Of a stretch of 64,000 nt of DNA, positions 17,920 through 27,342 are shown piece by piece. The position numbers and the translations under genes are program-made. The notes beneath the pieces are model-generated. The model was not told the DNA's origin, searched no databases, and saw only the letters and a list, made by a program, of their open reading frames with translations. Source of the DNA: Mycolicibacterium aurum (GTDB lineage Bacteria > Actinomycetota > Actinomycetes > Mycobacteriales > Mycobacteriaceae). The DNA is taken from NCBI RefSeq assembly GCF_900637195.1, contig NZ_LR134356.1:1488001-1552000 (forward strand), given 5' to 3'. How positions within the stretch are numbered: position 1 is the stretch's first letter; each line of letters begins with the position of its first letter.

Positions 17920-20727
17920 GTGCTGTCGAAGTTGCTTCGTATCGGCGAAGGCCGCATGGTCAAGCGCCTCAAGGGGGTGGCTGACTACGTCAACACCCTG
18001 TCCGACGACATCGAGAAGCTGTCCGATGCCGAACTGCGTGGCAAGACCGAGGAGTTCCGCGGGCGCCTGGAGAGCGGCAAAGAGGACCTCGACGACCTGA
18101 TGCCGGAGGCGTTCGCCGTCGTCCGGGAAGCGGCCTGGCGGGTGCTCAACCAGCGCCACTTCGACGTCCAGATCATGGGCGGCGCCGCGCTGCACTTCGG
18201 CAATGTCGCCGAGATGAAAACCGGTGAGGGCAAGACCCTGACCTCGGTGCTTCCCGCCTACCTCAACGCACTGCCCGGCAAGGGCGTGCACATCGTGACG
18301 GTCAACGAATACCTGGCCAAGCGCGACGCCGAGCAGATGGGCCGCGTGCACCGCTTCCTGGGTCTCGACGTCGACGTGATCCTGGGCTCGCTGACGCCCG
18401 ACCAGCGGCGCGCGGCCTACAACGCCGACATCACCTACGGCACCAACTGGGAGCTCGGCTTCGACTACCTGCGCGACAACATGGCCCTGCGCCTCGAGGA
18501 CTGCGTCCAGCGCGGCCATTACTACGCCATCGTCGACGAGGTCGACTCCATCCTGATCGACGAGGCCAGGACCCCGCTGATCATCTCCGGTCCCGCCGAC
18601 GGCGGCTCGAACTGGTACACCGAGTTCGCCCGCCTGGCGCCGATGATGAAGGCCGACGTCCACTACGAGGTCGACATCAAGAAGCGTGTCGTGGGCATCA
18701 ACGAGCTCGGTGTCGAGTTCGTCGAAGACCAGTTGGGCATCGAGAACCTCTACGAAGCCGCCAACTCGCCGCTGATCAGCTACCTCAACAACGCGATCAA
18801 GGCCAAAGAACTGTTCGAGCGCGACAAGCACTACATCGTCCGCGACGGCGAAGTGTTCATCGTCGACGAGTTCACCGGCCGCATGCTCGTGGGTCGCCGC
18901 TACAACGAGGGCCTGCACCAGGCCATCGAGGCCAAAGAGCATGTCGAGATCAAGGCGGAGAACCAGACGGTCGCCACGGTGACGCTGCAGAACTACTTCC
19001 GCATGTACAACAAGCTCGCCGGCATGACGGGTACCGCCGAGACCGAGGCCGCCGAGCTCCACGAGATCTACAAGCTCGGCGTGGTGCCCATCCCCACCAA
19101 CCGGCCCATGATCCGGACCGACCAGTCCGACCTGATCTACAAGACTGAAGAGGCCAAGTACATCGCCGTCGTCGACGACGTCAGCGAGAAGTACGAGAAG
19201 GGCCAGCCCGTCCTCATCGGCACCACCAGCGTCGAACGCTCCGAGTTCCTGTCCCGTCAGTTCGAGAAGCGCCGCATCCCGCACAATGTGCTCAACGCCA
19301 AGTACCACGAGCAGGAGGCCGGCATCATCGCCGAGGCCGGCCGGCTCGGCGCGATCACCGTGGCCACCAACATGGCCGGCCGCGGCACCGACATCGTGCT
19401 CGGCGGTAACCCCGAATATCTGCTGGACCGCCGGCTGCGCCAGCGCGGGCTCGACCCGATCGAGACGCCCGAGGAGTACGAGCAGGGCTGGCACGAGGAA
19501 CTGCCGCACATCAAGGAACAGGTCGCCACCGAGGCCAAGGACGTCATCGCCGCCGGCGGGCTGTACGTGCTGGGCACCGAGCGTCACGAATCGCGACGCA
19601 TCGACAACCAGCTGCGTGGCCGCTCCGGTCGTCAGGGTGACCCCGGCGAGTCGCGGTTCTACCTGTCGCTGGCCGACGAGCTGATGCGCCGGTTCAACGG
19701 CGCGACGCTGGAGACGCTGCTCACCCGGCTGAACCTGCCCGACGACGTGCCGATCGAAGCCAAGATGGTCTCTCGCGCCATCAAGAGCGCCCAGACCCAG
19801 GTCGAGCAGCAGAACTTCGACATCCGCAAGGAAGTTCTGAAATACGACGAGGTGATGAACCAGCAGCGCAAGGTCATCTACGGCGAGCGTCGTCGGATCC
19901 TGGAAGGCGAGAACCTCGCCGAGCAGGCCCACAAAATGCTCATCGACGTCGTCACCGCCTACGTCGACGGCGCCACCGCCGAGGGGTACTCCGAGGACTG
20001 GGATCTGGAGAAGCTGTGGGAGGGTCTCAGGACGCTCTACCCCGTCGGCATCGATCACAACGATCTGATCGACTCCGATGCCGTCGGCGAGCCTGGTGAG
20101 CTCACGCGCTCCGAGCTCCTCGATGCACTGACCGCCGACGCCGAGCGTGCCTACGCCGAGCGGGAAGCCGAGATCGAGGAGATCGCCGGTGAGGGCGGCA
20201 TGCGGCAGCTGGAACGCAACGTGCTGCTCAACGTGCTGGACCGCAAGTGGCGCGAGCACCTCTACGAGATGGACTATCTGCGGGAGGGCATCGGGCTGCG
20301 TGGTCTGGCCCAGCAGCGCCCCGAGGTGGAGTACGCCCGCGAAGGCTACGACATGTTCATCGCCATGCTCGAGGGCATGAAAGAGGAGTGCGTCGGCTTC
20401 CTGTTCAATGTCCAGGTCGAGCGTGCCGCCGGCCCCACGGTCGCCGCGCAGGCCGCCCCGTCCGGACTCGCCGAGTTCGCCGCCGCGGCGGCGCAGCAGG
20501 CGGGCGCCGTCGCCACCAAGGAGCGACCGGCTCCAACCGGGCTGCGCGCCAAGGGGATTGACGACAGTGCTCCGCCGCTGACCTACTCCGGCCCGTCCGA
20601 GGACGCGGACGGCTCGGTAGAGGTCAAACGTGCCGGCGGAGGGCGATCGACCGGTGGCACCCGGAAAGAACGTCGCGAGGCCGCCCGCCAGGGCAAGGCC
20701 GGCGGCAAGCACGCCAGGCGCCGCTGA
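17920..20727 (+). CDS. secA1: Preprotein translocase ATPase SecA1
   Basis: Motor ATPase of the general Sec export pathway, peripheral on the inner membrane with SecYEG. The 935-residue protein has nucleotide-binding domain 1 with Walker [10 protein letters not shown] and the [18 protein letters not shown] motif. The preprotein cross-linking domain, NBD2 ([22 protein letters not shown]) and helical scaffold follow. The C-terminal tail is basic (GGKHARRR) and lacks the cysteine zinc motif of E. coli SecA. Length fits the housekeeping SecA1 (949 in M. tuberculosis), not the shorter SecA2. GTG 17920 has AAAAAGGG at 17905-17912 upstream. Confidence 0.98.
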   Translation: MLSKLLRIGEGRMVKRLKGVADYVNTLSDDIEKLSDAELRGKTEEFRGRLESGKEDLDDLMPEAFAVVREAAWRVLNQRHFDVQIMGGAALHFGNVAEMKTGEGKTLTSVLPAYLNALPGKGVHIVTVNEYLAKRDAEQMGRVHRFLGLDVDVILGSLTPDQRRAAYNADITYGTNWELGFDYLRDNMALRLEDCVQRGHYYAIVDEVDSILIDEARTPLIISGPADGGSNWYTEFARLAPMMKADVHYEVDIKKRVVGINELGVEFVEDQLGIENLYEAANSPLISYLNNAIKAKELFERDKHYIVRDGEVFIVDEFTGRMLVGRRYNEGLHQAIEAKEHVEIKAENQTVATVTLQNYFRMYNKLAGMTGTAETEAAELHEIYKLGVVPIPTNRPMIRTDQSDLIYKTEEAKYIAVVDDVSEKYEKGQPVLIGTTSVERSEFLSRQFEKRRIPHNVLNAKYHEQEAGIIAEAGRLGAITVATNMAGRGTDIVLGGNPEYLLDRRLRQRGLDPIETPEEYEQGWHEELPHIKEQVATEAKDVIAAGGLYVLGTERHESRRIDNQLRGRSGRQGDPGESRFYLSLADELMRRFNGATLETLLTRLNLPDDVPIEAKMVSRAIKSAQTQVEQQNFDIRKEVLKYDEVMNQQRKVIYGERRRILEGENLAEQAHKMLIDVVTAYVDGATAEGYSEDWDLEKLWEGLRTLYPVGIDHNDLIDSDAVGEPGELTRSELLDALTADAERAYAEREAEIEEIAGEGGMRQLERNVLLNVLDRKWREHLYEMDYLREGIGLRGLAQQRPEVEYAREGYDMFIAMLEGMKEECVGFLFNVQVERAAGPTVAAQAAPSGLAEFAAAAAQQAGAVATKERPAPTGLRAKGIDDSAPPLTYSGPSEDADGSVEVKRAGGGRSTGGTRKERREAARQGKAGGKHARRR

Positions 20728-20729
20728 CC

Positions 20730-21254
20730 TCAACCGATCTGCAGCGCGACCAGCCGCCAGCTGTCGCGATGCCGTTCGATTCGGCCTGCAATGGCGTGCA
20801 CACGACCGCTGCGGCTGAAGGACGCGAACACCTCCGCGGCGGTCACCTCACCGGCGGCTCCTGTGTCGACCGACCGCAGCCGGACCCGGCGCAGCGTGGC
20901 GCTGCCCGTGCGCGGGGCGCAGGCACAGGCGATGACGCAGTCGATGAGGAACGGCGTCATCAGCGGACGAAGTTGCGCGACGGGCCTGCGCCGGTCGATC
21001 ACCTCGATCACCTGGCGCAGTGCGGTCTCGGCGAACACCGCAGCCGAACGCGGCGGCGGCGCTTCCTGCACCGGGGCCCGGTGCGCGCGCAGCGGGCGCG
21101 GCGAGGGGCGGCGTAGCGCCGCCCCCGACGGCATCGGACACGGCGACGGCGGAAACGGCTGGGGGACCGGTTCGTAATCGATGATCGGCGCGGTGACCCA
21201 TGTGCCACAAGACGGGGCCGCCAGGTGTTCCGGCGGAATTGGGGATGCGGTCAT
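20730..21254 (-). CDS. Ala/Arg/Pro-rich hypothetical protein (Rv3235-like)
   Basis: A 174-residue protein. The N-terminal third is Pro-rich and low-complexity. The C-terminal domain begins near VFAETALRQVIEVIDRRRPVAQLRPLMTPFLID, continues with paired strands (LRRVRLRSVD) and ends VHAIAGRIERHRDSWRLVAL. This is the layout of the conserved actinobacterial family that includes Rv3235 (DUF6459, from memory), function unknown. In other actinobacteria such proteins often lie beside secA, as here, 2 bp from the convergent secA stop. Confidence 0.75.
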   Translation of the reverse strand: MTASPIPPEHLAAPSCGTWVTAPIIDYEPVPQPFPPSPCPMPSGAALRRPSPRPLRAHRAPVQEAPPPRSAAVFAETALRQVIEVIDRRRPVAQLRPLMTPFLIDCVIACACAPRTGSATLRRVRLRSVDTGAAGEVTAAEVFASFSRSGRVHAIAGRIERHRDSWRLVALQIG

Positions 21255-21421
21255 GAAATCTCCAGCAGTCGACGGGCGTCTGCCGGAGAGTTACAGACCT
21301 CACAATGATCCCACGCACTCTGGGCCCCGGAGAGCACCCGTTCTGCGGACGCCCAGAATCTGCGGATAACGTGGCACAGTCTGACGTTCTCTGACAGATC
21401 TCGAAGGAGGCAGGGCCGCCC

Positions 21422-22831
21422 ATGGTGACCAGGTTGTCGGCGGCGGATGCCTCCTTCTACCAGCTGGAGAATTCGTCGACGCCGATGTACGTCGGGACGC
21501 TGCAGATCCTGCGCAAGCCGCGCAACGGGCTCAGCTACGAGACGCTGCTGGCCACCGTGGAACAGCGTCTCCCGCAGATCCCGCGGTACCGGCAGAAGGT
21601 TCGTGAGGTGACTCTCGGCCTGGCCAGGCCGGTCTGGGTAGACGACCGCGACTTCGACATCACCTACCACATCAGGCGTTCGGCGTTGCCGTCCCCGGGC
21701 AGCGATGCCCAACTGCACGACCTCGTTGCCCGGCTGGGGTCCCGGCCGCTGGACAAGTCACGGCCCCTGTGGGAGATGTACCTGGTCGAGGGGTTGGCCA
21801 AGAACCGGGTCGCCATCTACACCAAGTCCCATCAGGCTCTCGTCAACGGCATGACGGCGTTGGAGATCGGCCACGTGATCGCCGACCGGACCCAGAAGCC
21901 ACCGGAATTCGGCGAGGACATCTGGATCCCCGGCCGCGAACCCAGCGACCGTCAGCTGCTGGTGGGTGCGCTCGGCGAGTGGATCATGCGCCCGACCGCG
22001 CAGGCTGCCGCGGTACGCGCGGCGGTCACCGACACGGTGTCCAGCACGTCCCACATCGTCGATCTGGGCCGCCGTGTCGCCGACGTCGCCCGCACGGTCG
22101 CCCGCGGCACGGCTCCGCGCAGCCCCCTGAACACGACCGTGTCCCGCAACCGCAGGTTCTCGGTGGCCACCGGCAGCCTCGACGAGTTCCGCATCGTGCG
22201 CGCCCGATACGACTGCGACGTCAACGACGTGGTGCTCGCCATGGTCACCGGCGCCCTGCGGAACTGGCTGTTGTCGCGCGGCGAGCCGGTGACGACGACG
22301 ACGTCGATGCGCGCGATGGCGCCGATGTCGGTCTATCCCGACGCCGAGATCGACTCGTCGAGCCCGGGTCAGGCGATCAGCGAGGTGGCCCCGTTCCTGG
22401 TGGATCTGCCTGTCGGAGAATCCAATCCGGTGGTCCGGCTGTCGCAGATCTCGCATGCCACCGAAACCCATCCGACGGCCTCCAGCCTGGTCGACGCCCG
22501 AACCATCGTCACGCTGTCGGGTTTCGCTCCGCCCACCCTGCACGCCATGGGGATCCGGGTGGCCACCAGCTTCTCGGCCCGCCAGTTCAATCTGCTCATC
22601 ACCAACGTTCCGGGTCCGCAGCACCAGATGTATGTCGCAGGCACCAAATTGCTGGAGACCTACGCCGTGCCGCCGTTGCTGCACAACCAGACTTTGGCGA
22701 TCGGCGTCACGTCCTACAACGGGATGCTCTACTTCGGGATCAACGCCGACCGTGACGCGATGAGCGACGTCGACATGCTGCCCAGCCTGCTGCGGGAGGC
22801 CCTCGATGAACTGGTGGAAGCCGCGCGGTGA
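21422..22831 (+). CDS. WS/DGAT-type acyltransferase with altered catalytic motif
   Basis: A 469-residue member of the wax ester synthase / diacylglycerol acyltransferase family, which makes triacylglycerol or wax esters from acyl-CoA. The N-terminal MVTRLSAADASFYQLEN and the C-terminal NLLITNVPGPQ region are characteristic. The catalytic HHxxxDG motif is changed to HQALVNG (H137, Q138, N142, G143), so canonical activity is doubtful. By order it corresponds to Rv3234c/Rv3233c (tgs3), split in M. tuberculosis but intact here. AAGGAGG lies 11 nt before ATG 21422; GTG 21425 is an alternative. Confidence 0.9.
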   Translation: MVTRLSAADASFYQLENSSTPMYVGTLQILRKPRNGLSYETLLATVEQRLPQIPRYRQKVREVTLGLARPVWVDDRDFDITYHIRRSALPSPGSDAQLHDLVARLGSRPLDKSRPLWEMYLVEGLAKNRVAIYTKSHQALVNGMTALEIGHVIADRTQKPPEFGEDIWIPGREPSDRQLLVGALGEWIMRPTAQAAAVRAAVTDTVSSTSHIVDLGRRVADVARTVARGTAPRSPLNTTVSRNRRFSVATGSLDEFRIVRARYDCDVNDVVLAMVTGALRNWLLSRGEPVTTTTSMRAMAPMSVYPDAEIDSSSPGQAISEVAPFLVDLPVGESNPVVRLSQISHATETHPTASSLVDARTIVTLSGFAPPTLHAMGIRVATSFSARQFNLLITNVPGPQHQMYVAGTKLLETYAVPPLLHNQTLAIGVTSYNGMLYFGINADRDAMSDVDMLPSLLREALDELVEAAR

Positions 22832-22890
22832 CCGGTCTGTAGCACCCCCGGAATTGACCTGCGGACGGTGCCGAGGTCGAATGTTCAGCA

Positions 22891-24645
22891 ATGGCTGACA
22901 TCTCTGAGCGCAAAGTGACCGCTGTCCCCGCCGCCGAACCGGCAGATTCGGCGGGCGAGCCGCCGCCGCACCCGGTGCTCGACATCCCGGTCGAAGAGGA
23001 GAAGATCAGCCGCTCCCGTGGCATGGACTGGGTGGTGTTCGGGGTTACCGCCGTCATCGCCATCGCATTCCTGGTCTGGGGTTTCAGCAGCACCGAGACG
23101 CTGGCCAGCGCCTCCAGCGCCGCGCTCACCTGGGTGATGGACAAGACGGGCTGGCTGTTCGCACTCACCAGCACCGGGTTCGTCGTCTTCGTGCTCTACC
23201 TGGCACTCGGCCGCTACGGCACCATCCCGTTGGGCCGCGACGGCGAGGAGCCGGAGTTCAACGGCGTGTCCTGGGTGGCCATGATGTTCAGTGCCGGCAT
23301 GGGCATCGGTCTGATGTTCTACGGCGTCGCCGAACCGCTGTCGCACTTCGCCACCCCGCCGCCCGGCACCGGCCCCGAGGGCAACCCCGAAGCGGTGCAG
23401 ACCGCGCTGGCCACGACGCTGTTCCACTGGACTCTGCACCCGTGGGCGATCTACTGCGTGGTGGGCCTGGCGATCGCGTACGGCGTGTACCGGAAGGGCC
23501 GGCTGCAGCTGATCAGCGCGGCGTTCGAACCTCTCATCGGTGCCCGCGCGCACGGGCCGCTGGGCAAGGTCATCGACATGCTGGCGATCTTCGCCACGCT
23601 GTTCGGTTCGGCGGCGTCGCTCGGCCTGGGCGCTCTGCAGATCCGCAGTGGGTTGCAGATCGTCGCAGGCATCGGCGAGACGGGCAACGCGATCCTGGTG
23701 ATCATCATCGCCGTGCTGACGGCGGCCTTCGTGCTGTCCGCGGTGTCCGGGATCGCGCGCGGCATCCAGTGGTTGTCCAACATCAACATGGTGCTGGCCT
23801 TGGCACTTGCGCTGTTCGTGTTCGTCGTCGGCCCAACGGTTTTCATCCTGAACCTGCTCCCGACCGCACTGGGCAGCTACTTCGCCGACCTCAGCATGAT
23901 GTCGGCACGAACGGGTGCCGAAGGTGCCGACGTCAACACGTGGCTGCAGTCGTGGACGATCTTCTACTGGGCGTGGTGGGTGTCGTGGACGCCGTTCGTC
24001 GGCATGTTCATCGCGCGGATCTCGCGCGGGCGCACCATCCGGCAGTTCGTCGGCGGAGTGCTGCTGGTCCCCAGCGTCGTGTCGCTGGTGTGGTTCGCGG
24101 TGTTCGGCGGCGCGGCCATCAACGTCCAGCAGAACGGCACCGACCTCGCCGGTGAGGGCGGCGTCGAGGCGCAGCTGTTTTCGCTGCTCGACCAGTACCC
24201 GATCGCGACGGTCGCCAGCGTGGTCGTGATGATCCTGGTGGCGATCTTCTTCGTCTCCGGCGCCGACGCCGCCTCGATCGTCATGGGATCGCTGTCCCAG
24301 CGGGGCACCATCGAACCGAGCCGGGGCACGGTCGTGTTCTGGGGAGCGGCGACCGGCTCGGTGGCCGCGGTCATGCTTCTGGTGGGCGGCTCGGACGCGT
24401 TGACCGGGTTGCAGACGATCACGATCATCGCCGCGCTGCCTTTCCTTCTGGTGATGGTCGCACTGGCGGTGTCTCTGCTGAAGGATCTACGCCGCGACCC
24501 GAAGGTGGTGCGCCGCCGGTATGCCGCCGAGGTGGTCGACAGCGCGGTCATCTCGGGCGTCACCCAGCACGGCGACGACTTCATCCTCTCGATCGAGAAG
24601 GACCCCGACGCCGACCACCACGCATCGCCGTCGCAGCCGCGCTGA
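22891..24645 (+). CDS. BCCT-family betaine/choline/carnitine transporter
   Basis: A 584-residue sodium- or proton-coupled transporter for quaternary ammonium compounds, probably glycine betaine for osmotic balance. After an acidic cytoplasmic N-terminus it has twelve hydrophobic helices. Signature regions are MFSAGMGIGLMFYGVAEP (the Gly-rich TM3 motif of the sodium site) and WTIFYWAWWVSWTPFVGMFI (the TM8 Trp cluster that forms the aromatic box), then ISRGRTIRQF. A charged C-terminal tail may sense osmotic stress. It is inserted between the tgs-like and ppk2 genes; the M. tuberculosis betP is elsewhere (from memory). Confidence 0.94.
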   Translation: MADISERKVTAVPAAEPADSAGEPPPHPVLDIPVEEEKISRSRGMDWVVFGVTAVIAIAFLVWGFSSTETLASASSAALTWVMDKTGWLFALTSTGFVVFVLYLALGRYGTIPLGRDGEEPEFNGVSWVAMMFSAGMGIGLMFYGVAEPLSHFATPPPGTGPEGNPEAVQTALATTLFHWTLHPWAIYCVVGLAIAYGVYRKGRLQLISAAFEPLIGARAHGPLGKVIDMLAIFATLFGSAASLGLGALQIRSGLQIVAGIGETGNAILVIIIAVLTAAFVLSAVSGIARGIQWLSNINMVLALALALFVFVVGPTVFILNLLPTALGSYFADLSMMSARTGAEGADVNTWLQSWTIFYWAWWVSWTPFVGMFIARISRGRTIRQFVGGVLLVPSVVSLVWFAVFGGAAINVQQNGTDLAGEGGVEAQLFSLLDQYPIATVASVVVMILVAIFFVSGADAASIVMGSLSQRGTIEPSRGTVVFWGAATGSVAAVMLLVGGSDALTGLQTITIIAALPFLLVMVALAVSLLKDLRRDPKVVRRRYAAEVVDSAVISGVTQHGDDFILSIEKDPDADHHASPSQPR

Positions 24646-24655
24646 GGACAGGCGG

Positions 24656-25483
24656 GTGGCCAAGAAGAAAGCGGCGAAGAGCGCGCTCGCCAGGGACGTC
24701 TACGACGCTGAACTGTTCCGTCTGCAAACGGAACTGGTGAAACTTCAGGAGTGGGTCCGGGTCACCGGCGCGCGGGTGGTGATCGTGTTCGAAGGTCGTG
24801 ACGCCGCGGGCAAGGGCGGGACCATCAAACGGATCACCCAGTACCTGAGCCCGCGGGTCGCCCGGATCGCGGCGTTGCCCGCCCCGTCGGATCGTGAACG
24901 GGGACAATGGTATTACCAGCGCTACATCGAGCACCTTCCTGCCAAAGGGGAGATCGTGCTGTTCGACCGGTCCTGGTACAACCGGGCCGGCGTGGAGAAG
25001 GTGATGGGGTTCTGCACCCCGGCCGAACACGCGCTGTTCCTGCGGCAGACGCCGATCTTCGAGCAGATGCTGATCGAGGACGGGGTGATCCTGCGCAAGT
25101 ACTGGTTCTCGGTGTCCGACGACGAGCAGTTGCGCCGCTTCCGCTCCCGGCTCAAGGATCCGGTCCGGCAGTGGAAGCTCTCTCCGATGGACCTCGAATC
25201 GGTGTACCGGTGGGAGGACTACTCGCGGGCCAAGGATCAGATGATGGTGCACACCGACACCCCGTTGAGTCCCTGGTTCGTCGTGGAGTCCGACGTCAAG
25301 AAGCATGCGCGGCTCAACATGATCGCGCACCTACTGTCGACCATCGACTACTACGACGTCGACACCCCGAAAGTGAAGCTGCCCAAGCGGCCGGTTCTAT
25401 CCGGTGACTATGTGCGTCCGCCGCGGGAACTGTCCACCTATGTCGACGATCACGTCGCGACGTTGATCGGTGACACCGACTGA
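24656..25483 (+). CDS. ppk2: Polyphosphate kinase 2
   Basis: Uses inorganic polyphosphate to phosphorylate nucleoside diphosphates, or the reverse. The 275-residue protein has Walker A EGRDAAGKGG (Lys53), the lid/Walker B motif DRSWYNRAGVE and the YRWEDYSRAK segment, all PPK2 class I features. GTG 24656 gives a basic start (VAKKKAAK). The frame continues upstream inside the BCCT gene without homology. Corresponds by order to Rv3232c. Confidence 0.94.
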   Translation: MAKKKAAKSALARDVYDAELFRLQTELVKLQEWVRVTGARVVIVFEGRDAAGKGGTIKRITQYLSPRVARIAALPAPSDRERGQWYYQRYIEHLPAKGEIVLFDRSWYNRAGVEKVMGFCTPAEHALFLRQTPIFEQMLIEDGVILRKYWFSVSDDEQLRRFRSRLKDPVRQWKLSPMDLESVYRWEDYSRAKDQMMVHTDTPLSPWFVVESDVKKHARLNMIAHLLSTIDYYDVDTPKVKLPKRPVLSGDYVRPPRELSTYVDDHVATLIGDTD

Positions 25484-25488
25484 CCGAC

Positions 25489-25494
25489 TACTGT
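25489..25494 (+). promoter_or_regulatory. -10 element for leaderless gene at 25502
   Basis: TACTGT lies 7 nt upstream of the GTG start, with no ribosome-binding site, as for a leaderless transcript. Confidence 0.45.
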
Positions 25495-25501
25495 CCACGG
25501 G

Positions 25502-26020
25502 GTGCGCGTCTACGTCCCGGCAACGCTGGCCATGCTGCAGCGGTTGGTCGCTGACGGATCGCTGCGTCCCGTCAACGGGACGGCGTTCGCGGTGACGCCC
25601 ACGCTGCGGGAGGCCTACGCCGAGGGCGACGAGGACGAACTCGCCGATGTCGCACTGCGGGAGGCGGCGATGGCGTCGCTGCGGCTGCTCGGGAACGAGG
25701 ACACCGAAGGGCTGCCGCCGCGCCGGGTCGTGGTGGAGGCCGACGCAGGTGACGGAGTCGACGGAGCCGACGGGGTGAAGCTGCGTCCCGACCTCGATGA
25801 CGCCGTGGTGCGGGTGGCAGGCGGCATCGCGCTGGACCGGGTGATCGCCGCTTACGTCGACAATGCGGCCGCCGAGTCCGCGGTGCTGGCCGCGGTCGAG
25901 GTGATCGATGCCGCCGATCTGGGCGACGAGGACGCGGAACTCACGGTCGGAGACGCCCAGGACCATGACCTCGCGTGGTACGCCCCACAAGAGCTGCCAT
26001 TTCTTCTCGACCTGCTCTGA
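25502..26020 (+). CDS. Conserved hypothetical protein (Rv3231c-like)
   Basis: A 172-residue acidic soluble protein beginning MRVYVPATLAMLQRLVADG. It ends in a DLAWYAPQELPFLLDLL motif typical of a small actinobacterial family (DUF6912, from memory). No catalytic motif is visible. It follows ppk2 by 18 bp but has its own -10 hexamer. The neighbours in M. tuberculosis are the same (Rv3232c, Rv3231c, Rv3230c). Confidence 0.8.
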   Translation: MRVYVPATLAMLQRLVADGSLRPVNGTAFAVTPTLREAYAEGDEDELADVALREAAMASLRLLGNEDTEGLPPRRVVVEADAGDGVDGADGVKLRPDLDDAVVRVAGGIALDRVIAAYVDNAAAESAVLAAVEVIDAADLGDEDAELTVGDAQDHDLAWYAPQELPFLLDLL

Positions 26021-26027
26021 GGCTGGA

Positions 26028-26054
26028 TACGGTACCGTAAGTTACGGTACCGTA
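26028..26054. promoter_or_regulatory. Twin palindromic operator before the ferredoxin reductase gene
   Basis: The perfect palindrome TACGGTACCGTA occurs twice (26028-26039 and 26043-26054), with centres 15 bp apart. The same arrangement, with slightly different core bases, precedes the desaturase gene at 27286-27317. Each TACGGT could also act as a -10 hexamer, so repressor binding would block the promoter. Confidence 0.75.
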
Positions 26055-26116
26055 GGTAAGCGCTGCGGTCAGGAATGGGTAACCCTCCAGGGGTGAAGCC
26101 AGGGCAGGAGCCGTCA

Positions 26117-27271
26117 ATGGCCAAGAACACCGTCAAGAACACGGCCAAGGTCGCCGACACCGTCAGGCCGACCATCGCCGGCGCCAAAGAGCGGCCGGGC
26201 TGGCACGCGCTGCGCACCCTCGCGGGCCGGATCACCACTCCGCTGCTGCCCGACGACTACCTCAAACTGGCCAACCCACTGTGGTCGGCGCGGGAACTGC
26301 GCGGGCGCGTCCTCGAGGTGCGGCGCGAGACCGTCGACTCGGCCACGCTGGTCATCAAGCCCGGCTGGGGCTTCTCCTTCGACTATCAGGCGGGCCAGTA
26401 CGTCGGCATCGGTCTGCTCGTCGAGGGGCGCTGGCGCTGGCGGTCGTACTCACTGACCAGTCCTCCCAGCGAGCACCGGTCCCTCAACAGGGGGTCGCGG
26501 ACCATCACCATCACCGTCAAAGCCATGGCGGAGGGGTTCCTGTCCACGCACCTGGTCGGCGGCGTCGAGCCCGGAACGATCGTCAGACTGGCTGCGCCGC
26601 AAGGAAACTTCGTGATGCCCGACCCGGCGCCGGCGAAGGTGCTGTTCCTCACCGCAGGTTCGGGTATCACGCCGGTGATGTCGATGCTCCGCACGCTGGT
26701 CCGGCGCGGGCAACTCGGCGATGTGGTCCATGTGCACTCCGCGCCGACGGAAGCCGACGTGATGTTCGCCGCGGAACTCGCCGAGTTGGAGCATCGCCAC
26801 GAGGGGTACCGGTTGCAGCTGCGGGCCACCCGGACTCAGGGCCGGCTGGACCTCGATTCACTCGACGAGACGGTGCCGGACTGGCGGGAGCGACAGACCT
26901 GGGCCTGCGGCCCGGAGTCGATGCTGGACGCCGCGGAGCACACGTGGACAGCCGCCAAGCTCGGCGAACGACTGCACCTGGAACGGTTCGCCGTGTCGCG
27001 AGCTGCGGTGCACGGCAGCGGCGGCACAGTCAAATTCGCCCGCTCGGGCAAGGTGGCCGAGGTCGACGGCGCCACTCCGTTGATGGACGCGGGCGAGGCG
27101 GCGGGCATTCAGATGCCGTTCGGCTGCCGGATGGGCATCTGTCAGTCGTGCGTGGTCGGCTTGGTGGAAGGACACGTGCGCGACCTTCGGACCGGCGTCG
27201 AACACGAGCCGGGAACGAGGGTGCAGACCTGCGTCTCGGCAGCGTCGGGCGACTGCGTGCTGGACGTTTAA
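26117..27271 (+). CDS. Ferredoxin reductase, partner of the fatty-acid desaturase
   Basis: A 384-residue electron-transfer protein that should pass electrons from NAD(P)H to DesA3. Domains in order: an FAD-binding barrel with the flavin motif RSYSLTS (about 109-115), a NAD(P)-binding domain with [11 protein letters not shown], and a C-terminal plant-type [2Fe-2S] ferredoxin domain with cysteines in [11 protein letters not shown] and VQTC. ATG 26117 has a GGAG-type site just upstream. Orthologous by order and architecture to Rv3230c, the experimentally known partner of DesA3. Shared twin operators with the next gene argue for joint control. Confidence 0.95.
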   Translation: MAKNTVKNTAKVADTVRPTIAGAKERPGWHALRTLAGRITTPLLPDDYLKLANPLWSARELRGRVLEVRRETVDSATLVIKPGWGFSFDYQAGQYVGIGLLVEGRWRWRSYSLTSPPSEHRSLNRGSRTITITVKAMAEGFLSTHLVGGVEPGTIVRLAAPQGNFVMPDPAPAKVLFLTAGSGITPVMSMLRTLVRRGQLGDVVHVHSAPTEADVMFAAELAELEHRHEGYRLQLRATRTQGRLDLDSLDETVPDWRERQTWACGPESMLDAAEHTWTAAKLGERLHLERFAVSRAAVHGSGGTVKFARSGKVAEVDGATPLMDAGEAAGIQMPFGCRMGICQSCVVGLVEGHVRDLRTGVEHEPGTRVQTCVSAASGDCVLDV

Positions 27272-27285
27272 GCTTTACTGGGTAG

Positions 27286-27317
27286 TAACCTACGACGTCG
27301 TAGGTTACGGTAGCGTA
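27286..27317. promoter_or_regulatory. Twin palindromic operator before desA3
   Basis: A perfect 22-bp palindrome (27286-27307, core TACGACGTCGTA) overlaps a second site TACGGTAGCGTA (27306-27317). The two 12-bp cores are 15 bp apart centre to centre, as at 26028-26054. The consensus over the four sites is TACG-N4-CGTA. The start codon at 27343 lies about 25 nt downstream. Confidence 0.75.
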
Positions 27318-27342
27318 GGTACGGACGAGAGGAGGCTGAATC

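Noticed and set aside
17827..20733. 968-codon open frame on the minus strand opposite secA
   Set aside because: It is a codon-phase shadow typical of GC-rich DNA: Val/Leu/Asp/Gly-rich with no motif, covering the complete SecA1 gene.
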